35,589 bases of DNA from DATBGS01 sp036557885 (GCA_036557885.1 DATBGS010000052.1:1-35589), one strand, 5' to 3'; positions 1 through 9,511 are shown, numbered from the stretch's first letter. Notes: a model not told the origin generated them from the letters alone. Made by a program: numbers and translations.

Positions 1-121
1 ACAATAGGGGGCAGAGGTGACCCACAAACGCACCTCTCAACCGTGGAACGAACAGAGCGCAGCCCTCTCCAAAAGCACCACTCTCTGCTGGTCTGAGCAG
101 CAGAGAACAAGGAGCGTCAAC

Positions 122-3100
122 ATGCCCAAGAACCTGGATGCCGCCCACCCGATGCCGCTCCCGCCTGGCGTGCCCGCCTTTTCGACGGGACTGTCGGCTC
201 TGGATGGTGATCCGCTCACACAGAGTGCCGGGCGCTTTCATGCCCTGGCTCAGGCAGCTGGGCAGGTGTACTGGATCATGGATGCGGCGGGGCAGTTGAC
301 GGAGGCCAGTGCGTGGTGCGCCTTCACCGGGCAACCCCCTGATGAGGCAAAGGGCGAGGGCTGGACAGCCGCCCTCCACCCCGACGACCGGGAGGCGACC
401 CTGGCGGACTGGAAAGCCGCACTGACCTGTGGACAGCCCTACCGCCACGAGCATCGGGCGCGACGCGCAGATGGGCAGTATCGGGTGATGCGGGTGCAGG
501 CGTATCCGGTGCTGGATGCTGAGGGGAGGGTGCGCGAGTGGGTGGGAGTCGAGACGGACATCACCCTGCTCCAGGAGCTGCGGGCAGAGGCGCAAGCCAG
601 CCGGGAGGAGTTTCAAGCCACATTTGAGCAGGCGGCAGTAGGCATCGCCCACGTAAGCCTGCGTGATGGGCGGTTGCTGCGTGTCAACCAGAAGTTCGCG
701 GAGATTCTGGGCTACGCCCCCGAGGAGTTGCGCTGTCACACCTTCCAGGAATTGACCTTTTCCCCGGACCTGGATACCAATCTGGCGTTGCTTGAGCGGT
801 TGTTGGCTGGAGAAATCTCCACTTACACCCTGGAGAAACGCTATCTCCGCAAGGATGGCAGCCTGATCTGGGCCAATCTGACGACCTCTCTCAAGCGGGA
901 TCGGGCTGGCACCCCAGAGTATGGCATCGCCGTGATCGAGGACATCAGCGCGCGCAAAGCTGCCGAAGAGGCGCTACGACAGTCCGAGCAACAGTATCGT
1001 CAGCTTTTTGAGCGAATGGCGCAGGGAGTGATCTATCACTCGGAAAGCGGCGAGATTCTCTCTGCGAATCCGGCGGCGCTCCACATAACAGGGTTGACAC
1101 AGGAAGAGATCCAGCGGCACACCGTATTTGATCCACTCTGGCAGGTGATCTATGAAGATGGCTCCCCCTATCCGCCGGAAGCTCGCCCGGTAGCGCGTGC
1201 CTTGCGTACAGGGCAGCCCATCAGCGACGTGCTGGGAGTCTTTAATTTCAAGGAGCAAGCATATCGCTGGCTCCAGATGACAGCTTTCCCCGAATTTCGG
1301 CCAGGGGAAAACACGCCCTATCGAGTCTTTACCACATTGGAGGACATCACCAAACGGAGGCGGCTGGAAGAGACGCTGCGCGCGCAGGTGCAGGAATTAG
1401 AGACGATCTTTGTCTCGATGAGTGAGGGGCTAATCGTCGTTGGCGGTGATGGGCAGATTCTGCGCGCCAATCCAGCCTATGAAACCCTGGTGGGTTGGCC
1501 GAGCAATTCAGCCTATTATACCATGCCCCCGGAGGAACGCTACCAGGTCTTGCAGATCCAGGATGGGCAAGGCCAGCTTATTCCCCCTGACCAGATGCCC
1601 ATTGCTCAAGTGTTCCAGGGAGAACCAGTGACGATGGACCAAATCTTCCAGAGCAGGGATGGTCGAGAGGTGCACGTCAGTATGCGAGGAGCGCCGCTGA
1701 CGGATACAGCAGGCCACGTCAGCGGGGCTGTCCTGGTCTTCCATGACATCACCAAGCAGCAGAAGCTAGAACAGGAGCTGCGGACACGCGCCCAGGAGTT
1801 AGAGACGATTTTTGCCTCGATCAACGAAGGGCTGGTCGTCCTTGGGACTGAGGGGCAGATGGTGCGTGCCAATCCGGCCTATGAGGCTCTGTCAGGCTGG
1901 CCTGCCGGGTCGGCCTTATATACGATGGCCCCACAGGAGCGACTCCGCGCCCTGTCCCTTCGTGATGAGCAGGGTCAACAGATCCCTTCAGATCAGTTTT
2001 CTACCTTCCGGCTGCTGCGGGGAGAGCGCGTAGCGGAGGAGCAGATCTTTCGGAGACAGGATGGCCGTGATGTGTATGTGAGTCTGAGAGGCGCGCCGCT
2101 CACCGATGCGGCAGGCCGCGTGATGGGGGCAGTGGTGGTCCTCCATGATGACACCGAGCGGCGCCAGCTGGAGCAGCAGACGCAAGCAGCGCTCCTGGCA
2201 TTGCTGCACATGGCGGAAGTGCTGGTGCAGCAACCTGAGGAGCATGAGGAACACCGCTCGCCGCTGGTTGGGCAACGGTTGGCTGAGCTGACATGTTCGC
2301 TGCTGGGCTGCCCGGTAGCAACCATCATTACCCTGGACCCCAAGACCCTGGGGATGCAGGTATTGGCAACGGTTGGCTATACGCCCACGCAGGAAGAGCA
2401 GTTGCATTCCATCATCTCGTCCTGGTCGCACACGGCCATGAATCTGGCCCATCTCGCGCGCTTGATGGCCGGGGAGACGCTGGTGATGGATGTCACCCAA
2501 CCGCCCTATCAAGAACAATCCGCCCCCTTTGAAGTGCGCCAGGCTATTGTCGCGCCCATGCTCCTGAGAGGCCAACTGATTGGGATCGTGGTCTTCAATC
2601 CCGACAAGACCGAGCGGGCATTTACAGAACAACAGATTGCCCTCGCGGGGGCTACTGCCCAGTTAGTGGGGCTGGTAGTGGAACGCAAGCGGTTACTAAG
2701 CGAGCGGGGAGAGGCCCGCGCCCGTGCTCTGGCCGAGCACGAAACCGCCCGCCAGATGAGCGACTTTTTGAGCCTGATTGGGCACGAACTACGCAACCCC
2801 TTGACCAGCCTGAAGGGGCAGGTCCAACTGACCCAGCGCAAAGTAGCGCGTTTGCTGGTGTCTGAAGACGCCTTGCCTGACACAAGAGCAGACATACCCC
2901 CTCCCAGGCTCGGCCCTCTAGAGGACATGCTTCAGCGCCTCCGCTCGCCCATCTGGCAGCTTGAGCGACTCATCAGCGATCTGGTGGAAGCCGCCCAACT
3001 CCAGCGGGGGCAATTTACCTTGCAGATGCGCCCCTGTGATCTGGCTGCGGTGGTCAGGGACGCAGTAGAAGCACAACGCGCTGCCTGGCCGGAACGGGAG

Positions 3101-3499
3101 GTGGGCCTGTGGTTGCCCAGGGGGGAGGCGGTTGTAGTGCATGCTGACGCCGAGCGCGTGGGCCAGGTCGTGACCAATTACCTGACCAACGCCCTGAAAT
3201 ATTCGCCGCCGGAAAGCCCGGTCGCCGTCACCCTCGGCGTCGAGGAGGGCATGGCATACCTCGAAGTGCGCGATTATGGGCCAGGCATTCCCCTGGAAGA
3301 ACAACCCCAGATCTGGGAACAGTTTCGCCGAGGCCAGGGAGCCGATGCCCAGAGCAGCACCGCAGGAGGGCTGGGCTTGGGCCTCTACCTGTGCAAGCAA
3401 CTCATCGAGCGCCAGGGCGGGCAAGTGGGCCTGGAGAGTCAACCGGGAGCCGGGTCCACCTTCTGGCTGCGTCTGCCGAGGGCCTCAGCGTCCAGCTAG
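122..3499 (+). CDS. Soluble multi-PAS/GAF sensor histidine kinase
   Basis: Predicted cytoplasmic sensor kinase of 1125 residues. In order: five PAS domains (about 38-155, 162-280, 295-415, 424-555, 558-680), a GAF domain (about 693-856), a HisKA dimerisation domain with the H-box GHELRNPLTS (phospho-acceptor His888), and a HATPase_c domain with N-box NYLTNALKY near 1018, G1 motif YGPGIP and G2 motif GLGLGLYLC. I see no transmembrane segment and no receiver domain. The frame is open from a GTG at 17, but the ATG at 122 has AAGGAG seven bases upstream and starts just before the first domain, so I chose 122. PAS 4 and PAS 5 are near-duplicates. No response regulator lies next to it, so it is an orphan kinase here. 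The role is certain at family level; ligand and partner are unknown. Confidence 0.93.
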   Translation: MPKNLDAAHPMPLPPGVPAFSTGLSALDGDPLTQSAGRFHALAQAAGQVYWIMDAAGQLTEASAWCAFTGQPPDEAKGEGWTAALHPDDREATLADWKAALTCGQPYRHEHRARRADGQYRVMRVQAYPVLDAEGRVREWVGVETDITLLQELRAEAQASREEFQATFEQAAVGIAHVSLRDGRLLRVNQKFAEILGYAPEELRCHTFQELTFSPDLDTNLALLERLLAGEISTYTLEKRYLRKDGSLIWANLTTSLKRDRAGTPEYGIAVIEDISARKAAEEALRQSEQQYRQLFERMAQGVIYHSESGEILSANPAALHITGLTQEEIQRHTVFDPLWQVIYEDGSPYPPEARPVARALRTGQPISDVLGVFNFKEQAYRWLQMTAFPEFRPGENTPYRVFTTLEDITKRRRLEETLRAQVQELETIFVSMSEGLIVVGGDGQILRANPAYETLVGWPSNSAYYTMPPEERYQVLQIQDGQGQLIPPDQMPIAQVFQGEPVTMDQIFQSRDGREVHVSMRGAPLTDTAGHVSGAVLVFHDITKQQKLEQELRTRAQELETIFASINEGLVVLGTEGQMVRANPAYEALSGWPAGSALYTMAPQERLRALSLRDEQGQQIPSDQFSTFRLLRGERVAEEQIFRRQDGRDVYVSLRGAPLTDAAGRVMGAVVVLHDDTERRQLEQQTQAALLALLHMAEVLVQQPEEHEEHRSPLVGQRLAELTCSLLGCPVATIITLDPKTLGMQVLATVGYTPTQEEQLHSIISSWSHTAMNLAHLARLMAGETLVMDVTQPPYQEQSAPFEVRQAIVAPMLLRGQLIGIVVFNPDKTERAFTEQQIALAGATAQLVGLVVERKRLLSERGEARARALAEHETARQMSDFLSLIGHELRNPLTSLKGQVQLTQRKVARLLVSEDALPDTRADIPPPRLGPLEDMLQRLRSPIWQLERLISDLVEAAQLQRGQFTLQMRPCDLAAVVRDAVEAQRAAWPEREVGLWLPRGEAVVVHADAERVGQVVTNYLTNALKYSPPESPVAVTLGVEEGMAYLEVRDYGPGIPLEEQPQIWEQFRRGQGADAQSSTAGGLGLGLYLCKQLIERQGGQVGLESQPGAGSTFWLRLPRASASS
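1394..2173 (+). repeat. In-frame tandem duplication of a PAS domain
   Basis: Two copies lie 402 bases (134 codons) apart inside the histidine kinase gene; the second begins at 1796. Both start with QELETIF, share ANPAYE, the VSMRGAPLTD/VSLRGAPLTD motif and a closing H-D-x-T linker, and run directly into each other. Similarity persists at DNA level near the copy starts (gaattagagacgat versus gagttagagacgat), which points to a fairly recent duplication. Confidence 0.85.
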
Positions 3500-3650
3500 G
3501 CCAATAAGCACGCGAGATGCTCGTCACTTTTTCGCGGCTCGAGTGTTCATCGCCTGGTAGCAGCCACTCCTTGACGTGTTGCCTACATGGTACACTATCC
3601 ATACTCATCTCTCAGCCTGTCTCAACGTCTGTTCGCATGAGGTGCAGCAC

Positions 3651-4769
3651 ATGACCACACGAGCGCGTTCTGAATCCCCGTTCGTTTCCACGCTCCCTGG
3701 CCGCTACTATTATGACCCCACCCTCTATACACGAGAATTGGAGCGCATCTTTAGCCACATGTGGGTCTGCGTTGGGCGGGCCGATGCGCTCGCCTCCCCA
3801 GGCGCCTATCAGGTGGTCACTGTAGGGCAGGAAAGCATCATTGTTATGCGTGCGCGAGATGGGCGCCTCGGCGCCTTTCTCAATGTCTGTCGACATCGCG
3901 GTGCGCGTTTATGTGCAGAGCCATCGGGACACCTCAAGGGCGCACTTCAGTGTCGCTACCATGCCTGGACCTATGGGCTGGATGGGCGGCTCATTGGCGC
4001 TCCCAACGTGCTAAACGAGCAGCACTTTGACCGCACGGCGTTCGGACTGCTGCCGGTGGCGCTGGAGGTCTGGGAGGGGCTGATCTGGTTGAACCTCGCT
4101 GACGAGCCTGCTCCTGCCGCCGCTCAACTCCACGCGCCCATCCTGGAACGCTTTGGGGATTACGCCGCCTTTGCTCGCTATGGGCTAGGCGAGTTGCAGC
4201 CTGGCAAAACGATTACCTATGAGGTCAAGGCGAACTGGAAGCTGCTGCTTGAGAATTTTATGGAATGCTACCATTGTGGGCCGCTGCATCCCGAATTCTG
4301 CGACCTACTCCCCAGCTTCAAATCGGGCCAGATCTATGTCGAGGGCGATGCGGCACGCCTGGCAGAGGGCGTCGAAGCGTTCTCCCTGACCGGCAAAGCG
4401 TCTCACCCTCCCTTGCCGGGCCTCCTCCCCACAGACCTGCGCTGCTACTATGGCATCGTGGTGCTGCCGAATGTGCTGCTGAACTTGCTCGATGACCACC
4501 TGGTCCTGCTCACGCTCCATCCAGAAGCCCCCGACCGCACCCGCGTGGTCTGCGATTGGCTCTTCCACCCGACAACGATAGCCGCGCCAGGGTTCGATCC
4601 GCAGGACACCGTAGCCATCTTCGATCTCGTGAATCGCCAGGATTGGGAGGTGTGCGAACTGACCCAGCTTGGCATGACCTCCAGGGGCTTTCGCTCTGGT
4701 GGAGTGTATGTTCCTGCTGAACAGCACATCCGCGCGCTGTGTGATTTCATCCTGGAGCAATTGGCATAG
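3651..4769 (+). CDS. Rieske [2Fe-2S] non-heme iron oxygenase, alpha subunit
   Basis: Predicted catalytic alpha subunit of an aromatic-ring-hydroxylating or betaine/choline-type oxygenase, 372 residues. The N-terminal Rieske centre is C80-x-H82 ... C101-x2-H104. The mononuclear iron site is visible as E205 in ENFMECYH with His208 and His213, and the likely carboxylate ligand is Asp331 in NRQDWEVCE. The frame extends up to 3576, but the ATG at 3651 follows TGAGGTG by six bases and is preferred. No ferredoxin, reductase or beta subunit is in the window, so electrons must come from a protein encoded elsewhere. The overall layout resembles the GbcA/choline monooxygenase branch, but the substrate cannot be read from sequence. 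Confidence 0.9.
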   Translation: MTTRARSESPFVSTLPGRYYYDPTLYTRELERIFSHMWVCVGRADALASPGAYQVVTVGQESIIVMRARDGRLGAFLNVCRHRGARLCAEPSGHLKGALQCRYHAWTYGLDGRLIGAPNVLNEQHFDRTAFGLLPVALEVWEGLIWLNLADEPAPAAAQLHAPILERFGDYAAFARYGLGELQPGKTITYEVKANWKLLLENFMECYHCGPLHPEFCDLLPSFKSGQIYVEGDAARLAEGVEAFSLTGKASHPPLPGLLPTDLRCYYGIVVLPNVLLNLLDDHLVLLTLHPEAPDRTRVVCDWLFHPTTIAAPGFDPQDTVAIFDLVNRQDWEVCELTQLGMTSRGFRSGGVYVPAEQHIRALCDFILEQLA

Positions 4770-4874
4770 CACACGAGCCTGGTACCGGGCATCTGATCAT
4801 CAAGGAGCAGGTCGAATCCGCTCCGTTTTGTATGAGCACAGGGACACTCAGTCCAGTTTGCTGGTGGCAGCCGC

Positions 4875-4903
4875 TTGACATACGCCTGCTTTTCCCTTAG
4901 CAT
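4875..4903 (+). promoter_or_regulatory. Sigma-70-like promoter of the TrkA-N gene
   Basis: A perfect -35 TTGACA (4875-4880), a 17-base spacer and -10 TAGCAT (4898-4903). Transcription would start near 4910, leaving a 5' leader of about 24 bases before the ATG at 4934. Confidence 0.6.
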
Positions 4904-4933
4904 GAGCTTATTCTCTGCCAGCCAGGAGCCGAA

Positions 4934-5365
4934 ATGGAGGAGCCTATGCCAGCACATGAGCGCATTCGAGTTATTATTGTGGGGGCTGGACATCTCGGAG
5001 CATGGCTTGCCGTGCTCCTGGATGAGCAGGGCTATCAGGTCACGATCATCGCGCCGAACGACGAGGAATTTGAGCGATTGGGTTCCCACTTCCAGGGAAC
5101 TACCATTCGAGGCAATGGTTCTGAGACTGAGACGCTTGAGCTAGCTAAAATCCAGCAGGCACACGTCGTAGTCGCAGTAACCAACCACGACACCAAAAAC
5201 CTGCTCATCAGCCAACTGGCGCAGCACCAGTACCAGGTTCCACTCGTCCTTTGTGGGCTGGAAAATCCCGAATATGCTGAGGTCTTTCAGGCGCGAGGAA
5301 TCTTGATCATCACCCGGACAGCGATTGAGGTGCCAAGGTACCTGGAGGCATTCTCCTTCAACTGA
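4934..5365 (+). CDS. Stand-alone TrkA-N (RCK N) nucleotide-binding protein
   Basis: A 143-residue protein that is essentially one Rossmann fold of the TrkA-N/RCK type, which in K+ channels and Trk transporters binds NAD(H) or ATP and gates transport. The dinucleotide motif is G17-x-G19-x2-G22 (VGAGHLG). The acidic residue usual at the end of the second strand (for NAD ribose) is replaced by the run IIAPND. There is no TrkA-C domain and no channel or transporter gene nearby, so its partner must be elsewhere. The ATG at 4934 has AGGAG five bases upstream; a second ATG at 4946 with GGAGG before it is equally possible. The family call is firm; the function is inferred. Confidence 0.85.
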   Translation: MEEPMPAHERIRVIIVGAGHLGAWLAVLLDEQGYQVTIIAPNDEEFERLGSHFQGTTIRGNGSETETLELAKIQQAHVVVAVTNHDTKNLLISQLAQHQYQVPLVLCGLENPEYAEVFQARGILIITRTAIEVPRYLEAFSFN

Positions 5366-5401
5366 GCATGGTCAACGTATCCAACAACCTCTGTTTTCTC
5401 C

Positions 5402-5418
5402 GGGCATAAAGCCCTTTT
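5402..5418 (+). terminator. Weak possible terminator after the TrkA-N gene
   Basis: GGGC-ATAAA-GCCC followed by TTTT, 37 bases downstream of the stop codon. The stem has only four base pairs, so the call is weak. Confidence 0.3.
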
Positions 5419-5432
5419 CCTGACGCCGGGAG

Positions 5433-5460
5433 TTGACGGCGGTAGATGCTTTTTTTAATT
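5433..5460 (+). promoter_or_regulatory. Possible promoter right in front of the LuxR gene start
   Basis: TTGACG (5433-5438), a 16-base spacer and TTAATT (5455-5460). The -10 box ends five bases before the ATG at 5466, and no Shine-Dalgarno sequence is visible, so the transcript could be leaderless. Confidence 0.45.
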
Positions 5461-5465
5461 GAGCT

Positions 5466-8114
5466 ATGTTGACGCCCATTCTCGCCACAAAACTGTATAT
5501 CCCTCCGCTTCGGCAGAAAGTGGTCAGCCGCCACCGTCTGATTGAGCAGTTGAACGAGGGCTTGCACGGCAAACTGACGCTCATCTCTGCGCCTGCTGGC
5601 TTTGGGAAAACGACGCTCGTCAGCGAATGGCTTGCCATCTGCGGGCGAAGAGCCGCCTGGCTGTCAGTGGACGCAGCAGATAACGACCCCGCGCGCTTTC
5701 TGGCGTACTTTGTGGCGGCGTTGCAGACCATTGCGGCGACTGTTGGGGAAAAGGTGTTGAGGATGCTTCAATCCCCTCAGCCCCCGCCCGCCGAAGTAAT
5801 TTTGACGGCTCTGCTCAATGACATTGCCGCTCTCTCAGACTCCTTCATCCTTGTCCTGGACGATTATCACCTTCTGGATGCGAAATCGGTTGGTCAGGCG
5901 CTGGCCTTTCTACTCAGTCATCTGCCGCCCCAGATGCACCTGGTCATCGCTACTCGTGAAGACCCCCCTCTTCCCCTCGCCAGGCTGCGCGCCAGGGGTC
6001 ACTTAACTGAACTGCGCATTGCAGACTTGCGTTTTACTCCCTCGGAAGCGGCGGTTTTTCTCAACCAGGTGATGGGCCTCCAGCTTTCAGCGGAAGACAT
6101 CGCCACGCTGGAAAGCCGCACCGAAGGTTGGATTGCAGGTCTGCAATTAGCCGCCATCTCCATGCAGGGCCAACAAGATACCGCCAGCTTCATTACCTCG
6201 TTTTCTGGCAGCCACCATTTCGTGATGGACTATCTGGTGGAAGAGGTGCTTCAAAAGCAATCAGAACGTGTCCGGGCATTTTTGTTGCGCACCTCCATCC
6301 TCGAACGTCTCTGCGGCCCCCTGTGTGATGCTGTTTTGCTCGACTCCTCGGCTTCTGGGGAAGCCACCCTGGCCTATCTTGAGCACGCTAACCTGTTCCT
6401 GGTTCCCCTGGACAACGAGCGGAGGTGGTATCGCTATCACCATCTTTTTGCTGATTTGCTGCGGCAGCGCCTGCGCCAGAGCGCCGCCTCCTCCGCAAAG
6501 GACGCGCCGGACGGGGTGGCCGAATTGCACATCCGCGCCAGCCAGTGGTACGAAGAGCATGGTCTGGAAATCGAAGCGTTTCAGCACGCGGCGGCGGCCA
6601 ATGATGTTGAGCGTGCTGAACGCTTGATAGATGGACGGGGGATTCCCCTCCATTTGCGGGGCGCGGTGATGATACTCCTGAACTGGCTGGGGACGCTCCC
6701 CAAAGCAGTGCTGGATGCAAGGCCCTCGCTGTGGTGGAGGTATGCCGCGCTGCTGCTGGTGAGCGGTCAAACCACCGGGGTAGAAGAGAAACTCGACGCT
6801 GCTGAAGCCGCCCTGCAAGGTGCCAGGGAGGATGACACAACCCGCAGCCTGATCGGACAAATTGCCACTGCCAGAGCAACGCTGGCGCTCACCCGGTACC
6901 AGGCAGAAGCGATGATTGCCGAATCACGCCGTGCCCTGGAGTATCTGCCCCCCCATAATCTTTTTCTCCGTGCTAACGCGAACTGGACACTGGGAACTGC
7001 CTACCTCTACCAGGGAGATCGTGCCGCAGCCCGGCGGGCCTATACTGAAGCCATCGCACTTAGCCAGACATCCAGGGATGTCTTCACCTCCATCTTAGCA
7101 ACCATTGGCCTGGGCAATGTCCAGGAAACCGACAACCATCTCGCTCTGGCTGCCGAAACCTACCGACATGTTCTGCAATTGGCAGGCGATCATCCGGTTC
7201 AGATCGTCTACGAGGCGCACCTGGGCCTGGCCCGCATCCTCTATGAATGGAACGACCTGGAGGCCGCCGAACCACACGGACGACAAGCCCTCCTGCTGGC
7301 GCAGCAGTATGACCAAGTGATTGACCGATTCATTCTGTGTGAGATATTTCTGGCCCGCCTGAAGCTCGCCCAGGGCGATGTGGCTGGCGCTGCGGCACTG
7401 CTGGCTCAGGCCAGCCAGACAGCGCGTCAGCAAAACTTTGTGTATCGTATCCCCGACGTTGCCTCCGCGCAGGTGGTGACACTGCTTCGCCAGGGCCACC
7501 TGGCGGAGGCGGCTTATCTGGCAGAGACACACAAACTCCCTACCAGCCAGGCCCGCGTGTACCTGGCACAGGGAAACCCATCGTCGGCGCTAGAGGTGCT
7601 GGAGGGATGGCGCCAGCAAGTGGAAACAAAGGGGTGGGAGGACGAACGGCTGCGGGTGATGGTGCTTAGGGCTTTGGCTCTCCAGGCGCACGACAAAAGG
7701 GAACAGGCGGTGCATGTGCTCTTGGACGCGCTGGACCTGGCAGAGCCGGGCGGCTTCATCCGGCTTTTTGTTGACGAAGGTACCTCGATGGAGCGCCTGC
7801 TGTCTGAGGCAGCCACTCATGGGCGAATGCCGGACTCTATCAGGAAGCTGCTTGCGGTTTTTGCAGCAGAACGCCAGAGAGGTGAAGAAGCCTCTTCCCT
7901 GCCCTCAGCGCAGCCCCTTGTGGAACCACTGAGCCAACGCGAGTTAGAAGTCCTTCGCCTCATTGCGCAGGGACTTTCCAACGATGAGATTAGCGGGCGG
8001 TTGTTCCTTGCCCTGGACACGGTGAAAGGGCACAATCGGAAACTCTTTGGCAAGCTCCAGGTCCAACGGCGCACCGAAGCGGTGGCGCGCGCCCGCGAAC
8101 TGGGTCTGTTATAG
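5466..8114 (+). CDS. MalT-like LuxR family transcriptional regulator
   Basis: A large (882-residue) signal-transduction ATPase of the MalT/LAL class. It has an N-terminal STAND NTPase with Walker A APAGFGKTT (residues 42-50) and Walker B FILVLDD (about 127), a winged-helix part, a long helical TPR-like middle (about 400-780) expected to bind the inducer, and a C-terminal LuxR helix-turn-helix (about 815-880) beginning PLSQRELEVLRLIAQG. Members bind ATP plus an inducer, oligomerise and activate transcription. It is full length for the family. The start has no clear ribosome-binding site and sits just behind a possible promoter. Its targets are not evident; the oxidoreductase gene 200 bases downstream is one candidate. 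Confidence 0.92.
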   Translation: MLTPILATKLYIPPLRQKVVSRHRLIEQLNEGLHGKLTLISAPAGFGKTTLVSEWLAICGRRAAWLSVDAADNDPARFLAYFVAALQTIAATVGEKVLRMLQSPQPPPAEVILTALLNDIAALSDSFILVLDDYHLLDAKSVGQALAFLLSHLPPQMHLVIATREDPPLPLARLRARGHLTELRIADLRFTPSEAAVFLNQVMGLQLSAEDIATLESRTEGWIAGLQLAAISMQGQQDTASFITSFSGSHHFVMDYLVEEVLQKQSERVRAFLLRTSILERLCGPLCDAVLLDSSASGEATLAYLEHANLFLVPLDNERRWYRYHHLFADLLRQRLRQSAASSAKDAPDGVAELHIRASQWYEEHGLEIEAFQHAAAANDVERAERLIDGRGIPLHLRGAVMILLNWLGTLPKAVLDARPSLWWRYAALLLVSGQTTGVEEKLDAAEAALQGAREDDTTRSLIGQIATARATLALTRYQAEAMIAESRRALEYLPPHNLFLRANANWTLGTAYLYQGDRAAARRAYTEAIALSQTSRDVFTSILATIGLGNVQETDNHLALAAETYRHVLQLAGDHPVQIVYEAHLGLARILYEWNDLEAAEPHGRQALLLAQQYDQVIDRFILCEIFLARLKLAQGDVAGAAALLAQASQTARQQNFVYRIPDVASAQVVTLLRQGHLAEAAYLAETHKLPTSQARVYLAQGNPSSALEVLEGWRQQVETKGWEDERLRVMVLRALALQAHDKREQAVHVLLDALDLAEPGGFIRLFVDEGTSMERLLSEAATHGRMPDSIRKLLAVFAAERQRGEEASSLPSAQPLVEPLSQRELEVLRLIAQGLSNDEISGRLFLALDTVKGHNRKLFGKLQVQRRTEAVARARELGLL

Positions 8115-8317
8115 TCGAAGCGACAGCCTATCCACAAAGACGGCCTCAAGAACTGCTCACCAACCATTCAGCGCACCAGCGGTTTAGACTCCTCAGCCCT
8201 GATGCCCCTAAAAACAACACTCCAAATAACACTTTCGTGTCTCGTTGTGAAGACGGCCATAGGGTTATGCTCTCTAACGCGACGCGATGTATGGAGTAGA
8301 TAAAAAAGGAGGCACCT

Positions 8318-9283
8318 ATGAAAGCGATTGTTTGCTCACATTACGGATCACCGGATATGCTTGAGTTCAAAGAGGTGGAAAAACCGCTCCCTAAGGAGAA
8401 TCAAGTCCTGGTAAAAGTGCATGCTGCCTCCGCTAATCCCCTGGACTGGCATGAGATGCGCGGCACGCCGTTCCTGGTCCGCCTGGGGGGAGGGCTGCGC
8501 CGACCAAAAGACCCTCGGCTTGGTGCTGATCTGGCGGGAAGGGTGGAAGCCATTGGCAGCGCCGTCACACAGTTTCAGCCTGGGGATGAGGTATTTGGGG
8601 CAAACGCAGGTGGGTTTGCCGAGTATGCTGCTGTTCCTGAAAAGAGGCTGGTATTGAAACCGGCCAACCTCTCGTTTGAGGAAGCTGCTGCTGTCCCGGT
8701 GGCGGCCATCACCGCGTTGCAGGGTCTGCGACACAAAGGCCAAATCCAGGAAGGGCAGCAGGTGCTAGTGAATGGGGCATCCGGTGGAGTGGGTTCGTTT
8801 GCGGTGCAGCTTGCCAAAGCCTTCGGTGCGGAAGTCACTGGAGTATGTAGCACACGCAATGTGGAGATGGTACGCTCCATTGGCGCCGACCACGTTATTG
8901 ATTACACTCAAGCTGATTTTACCAGGCAAGGGAAACAGTACGATCTGATTGTTGATGCAGCAGGAAATCGTTCGGTGGCTGCTTACAAGCGCGCATTGAA
9001 ACCTCGGGGAAGAGGCGTCATTGTCTGCTTTACCGCTCTGGCGCGAACGTTTGAACATATGATTATGGGGCCAATACTGTCCAGGTTTGGGGACAAGCAG
9101 ATCGGCCTCATGGGGATTGCAAAAATCAACCAGGAGGATTTAACGCTGTTAAAAGAGCTGCTGGAAGCGGGGAAAGTCGTGCCAGTGATTAAGAGACGGT
9201 ACACGTTATGCGAGGCTCCTGAAGCGCTCCGGTATCTGGAGACTGGACACGCTCAGGGAAAAGTGGTCATCACGGTGGCATAG
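8318..9283 (+). CDS. MDR-family NAD(P)H:quinone reductase-like oxidoreductase
   Basis: A 321-residue medium-chain dehydrogenase/reductase. The N-terminal GroES-like half contains HAASANPLDWHEMRG and AVPEKRLVLKPANLSFEEAAAVPVA in pieces typical of zeta-crystallin-like quinone reductases. The Rossmann half has NGASGGVGSFAVQLAK for NADPH binding. The structural and catalytic zinc cysteines of true alcohol dehydrogenases are not seen, so a zinc-free quinone or enone reductase is likely. The ATG at 8318 follows AAAGGAGG by five bases, one of the best ribosome-binding sites here. A strong terminator follows at 9316, so this gene closes its unit. The substrate is unknown. Confidence 0.9.
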   Translation: MKAIVCSHYGSPDMLEFKEVEKPLPKENQVLVKVHAASANPLDWHEMRGTPFLVRLGGGLRRPKDPRLGADLAGRVEAIGSAVTQFQPGDEVFGANAGGFAEYAAVPEKRLVLKPANLSFEEAAAVPVAAITALQGLRHKGQIQEGQQVLVNGASGGVGSFAVQLAKAFGAEVTGVCSTRNVEMVRSIGADHVIDYTQADFTRQGKQYDLIVDAAGNRSVAAYKRALKPRGRGVIVCFTALARTFEHMIMGPILSRFGDKQIGLMGIAKINQEDLTLLKELLEAGKVVPVIKRRYTLCEAPEALRYLETGHAQGKVVITVA

Positions 9284-9315
9284 AACAATCACTCCTAACC
9301 AGGAGCGGAATTGAT

Positions 9316-9354
9316 GGCGGCACGCGGGGTTTAATACCCCGCGTGCCGCCTTTT
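9316..9354 (+). terminator. Strong intrinsic terminator after the MDR gene
   Basis: A perfect 14-bp stem, GGCGGCACGCGGGG (9316-9329) with CCCCGCGTGCCGCC (9337-9350), a 7-base loop and a TTTT tail. It separates the MDR gene from the promoter at 9381. Confidence 0.92.
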
Positions 9355-9380
9355 GCAGAGCCACGCGCATATCCTCTGCG

Positions 9381-9409
9381 TTGAAAGCGATGGGCTAATG
9401 TGCTATGAT
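9381..9409 (+). promoter_or_regulatory. Sigma-70-like promoter of the aminotransferase-gatB block
   Basis: TTGAAA (9381-9386), exactly 17 bases, then TATGAT (9404-9409) with an extended -10 TGC in front. The leader to the ATG at 9512 would be about 95 bases; I recognise no riboswitch in it. Confidence 0.7.
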
Positions 9410-9511
9410 TGGGGCAGGTCGGGTGCTGGGTTGGGGAACAACTTGTGCAATACTCGCTCCTCGATTCAAAACAGCCACTCCCCAGCAGCGTCAAAACAGG
9501 AGGAACCCGCG

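Noticed and set aside
1988..2632. A 214-codon - strand open frame inside the first histidine kinase
   Set aside because: Antisense shadow in GC-rich coding DNA.
4801..4840. tRNA-like fragment (ggtcgaatcc)
   Set aside because: No cloverleaf can be built around it; it is chance similarity to a T-loop.
4448..5089. A 213-codon - strand open frame
   Set aside because: Spans the end of the Rieske gene and the start of the TrkA-N gene, both with strong family evidence on the other strand.
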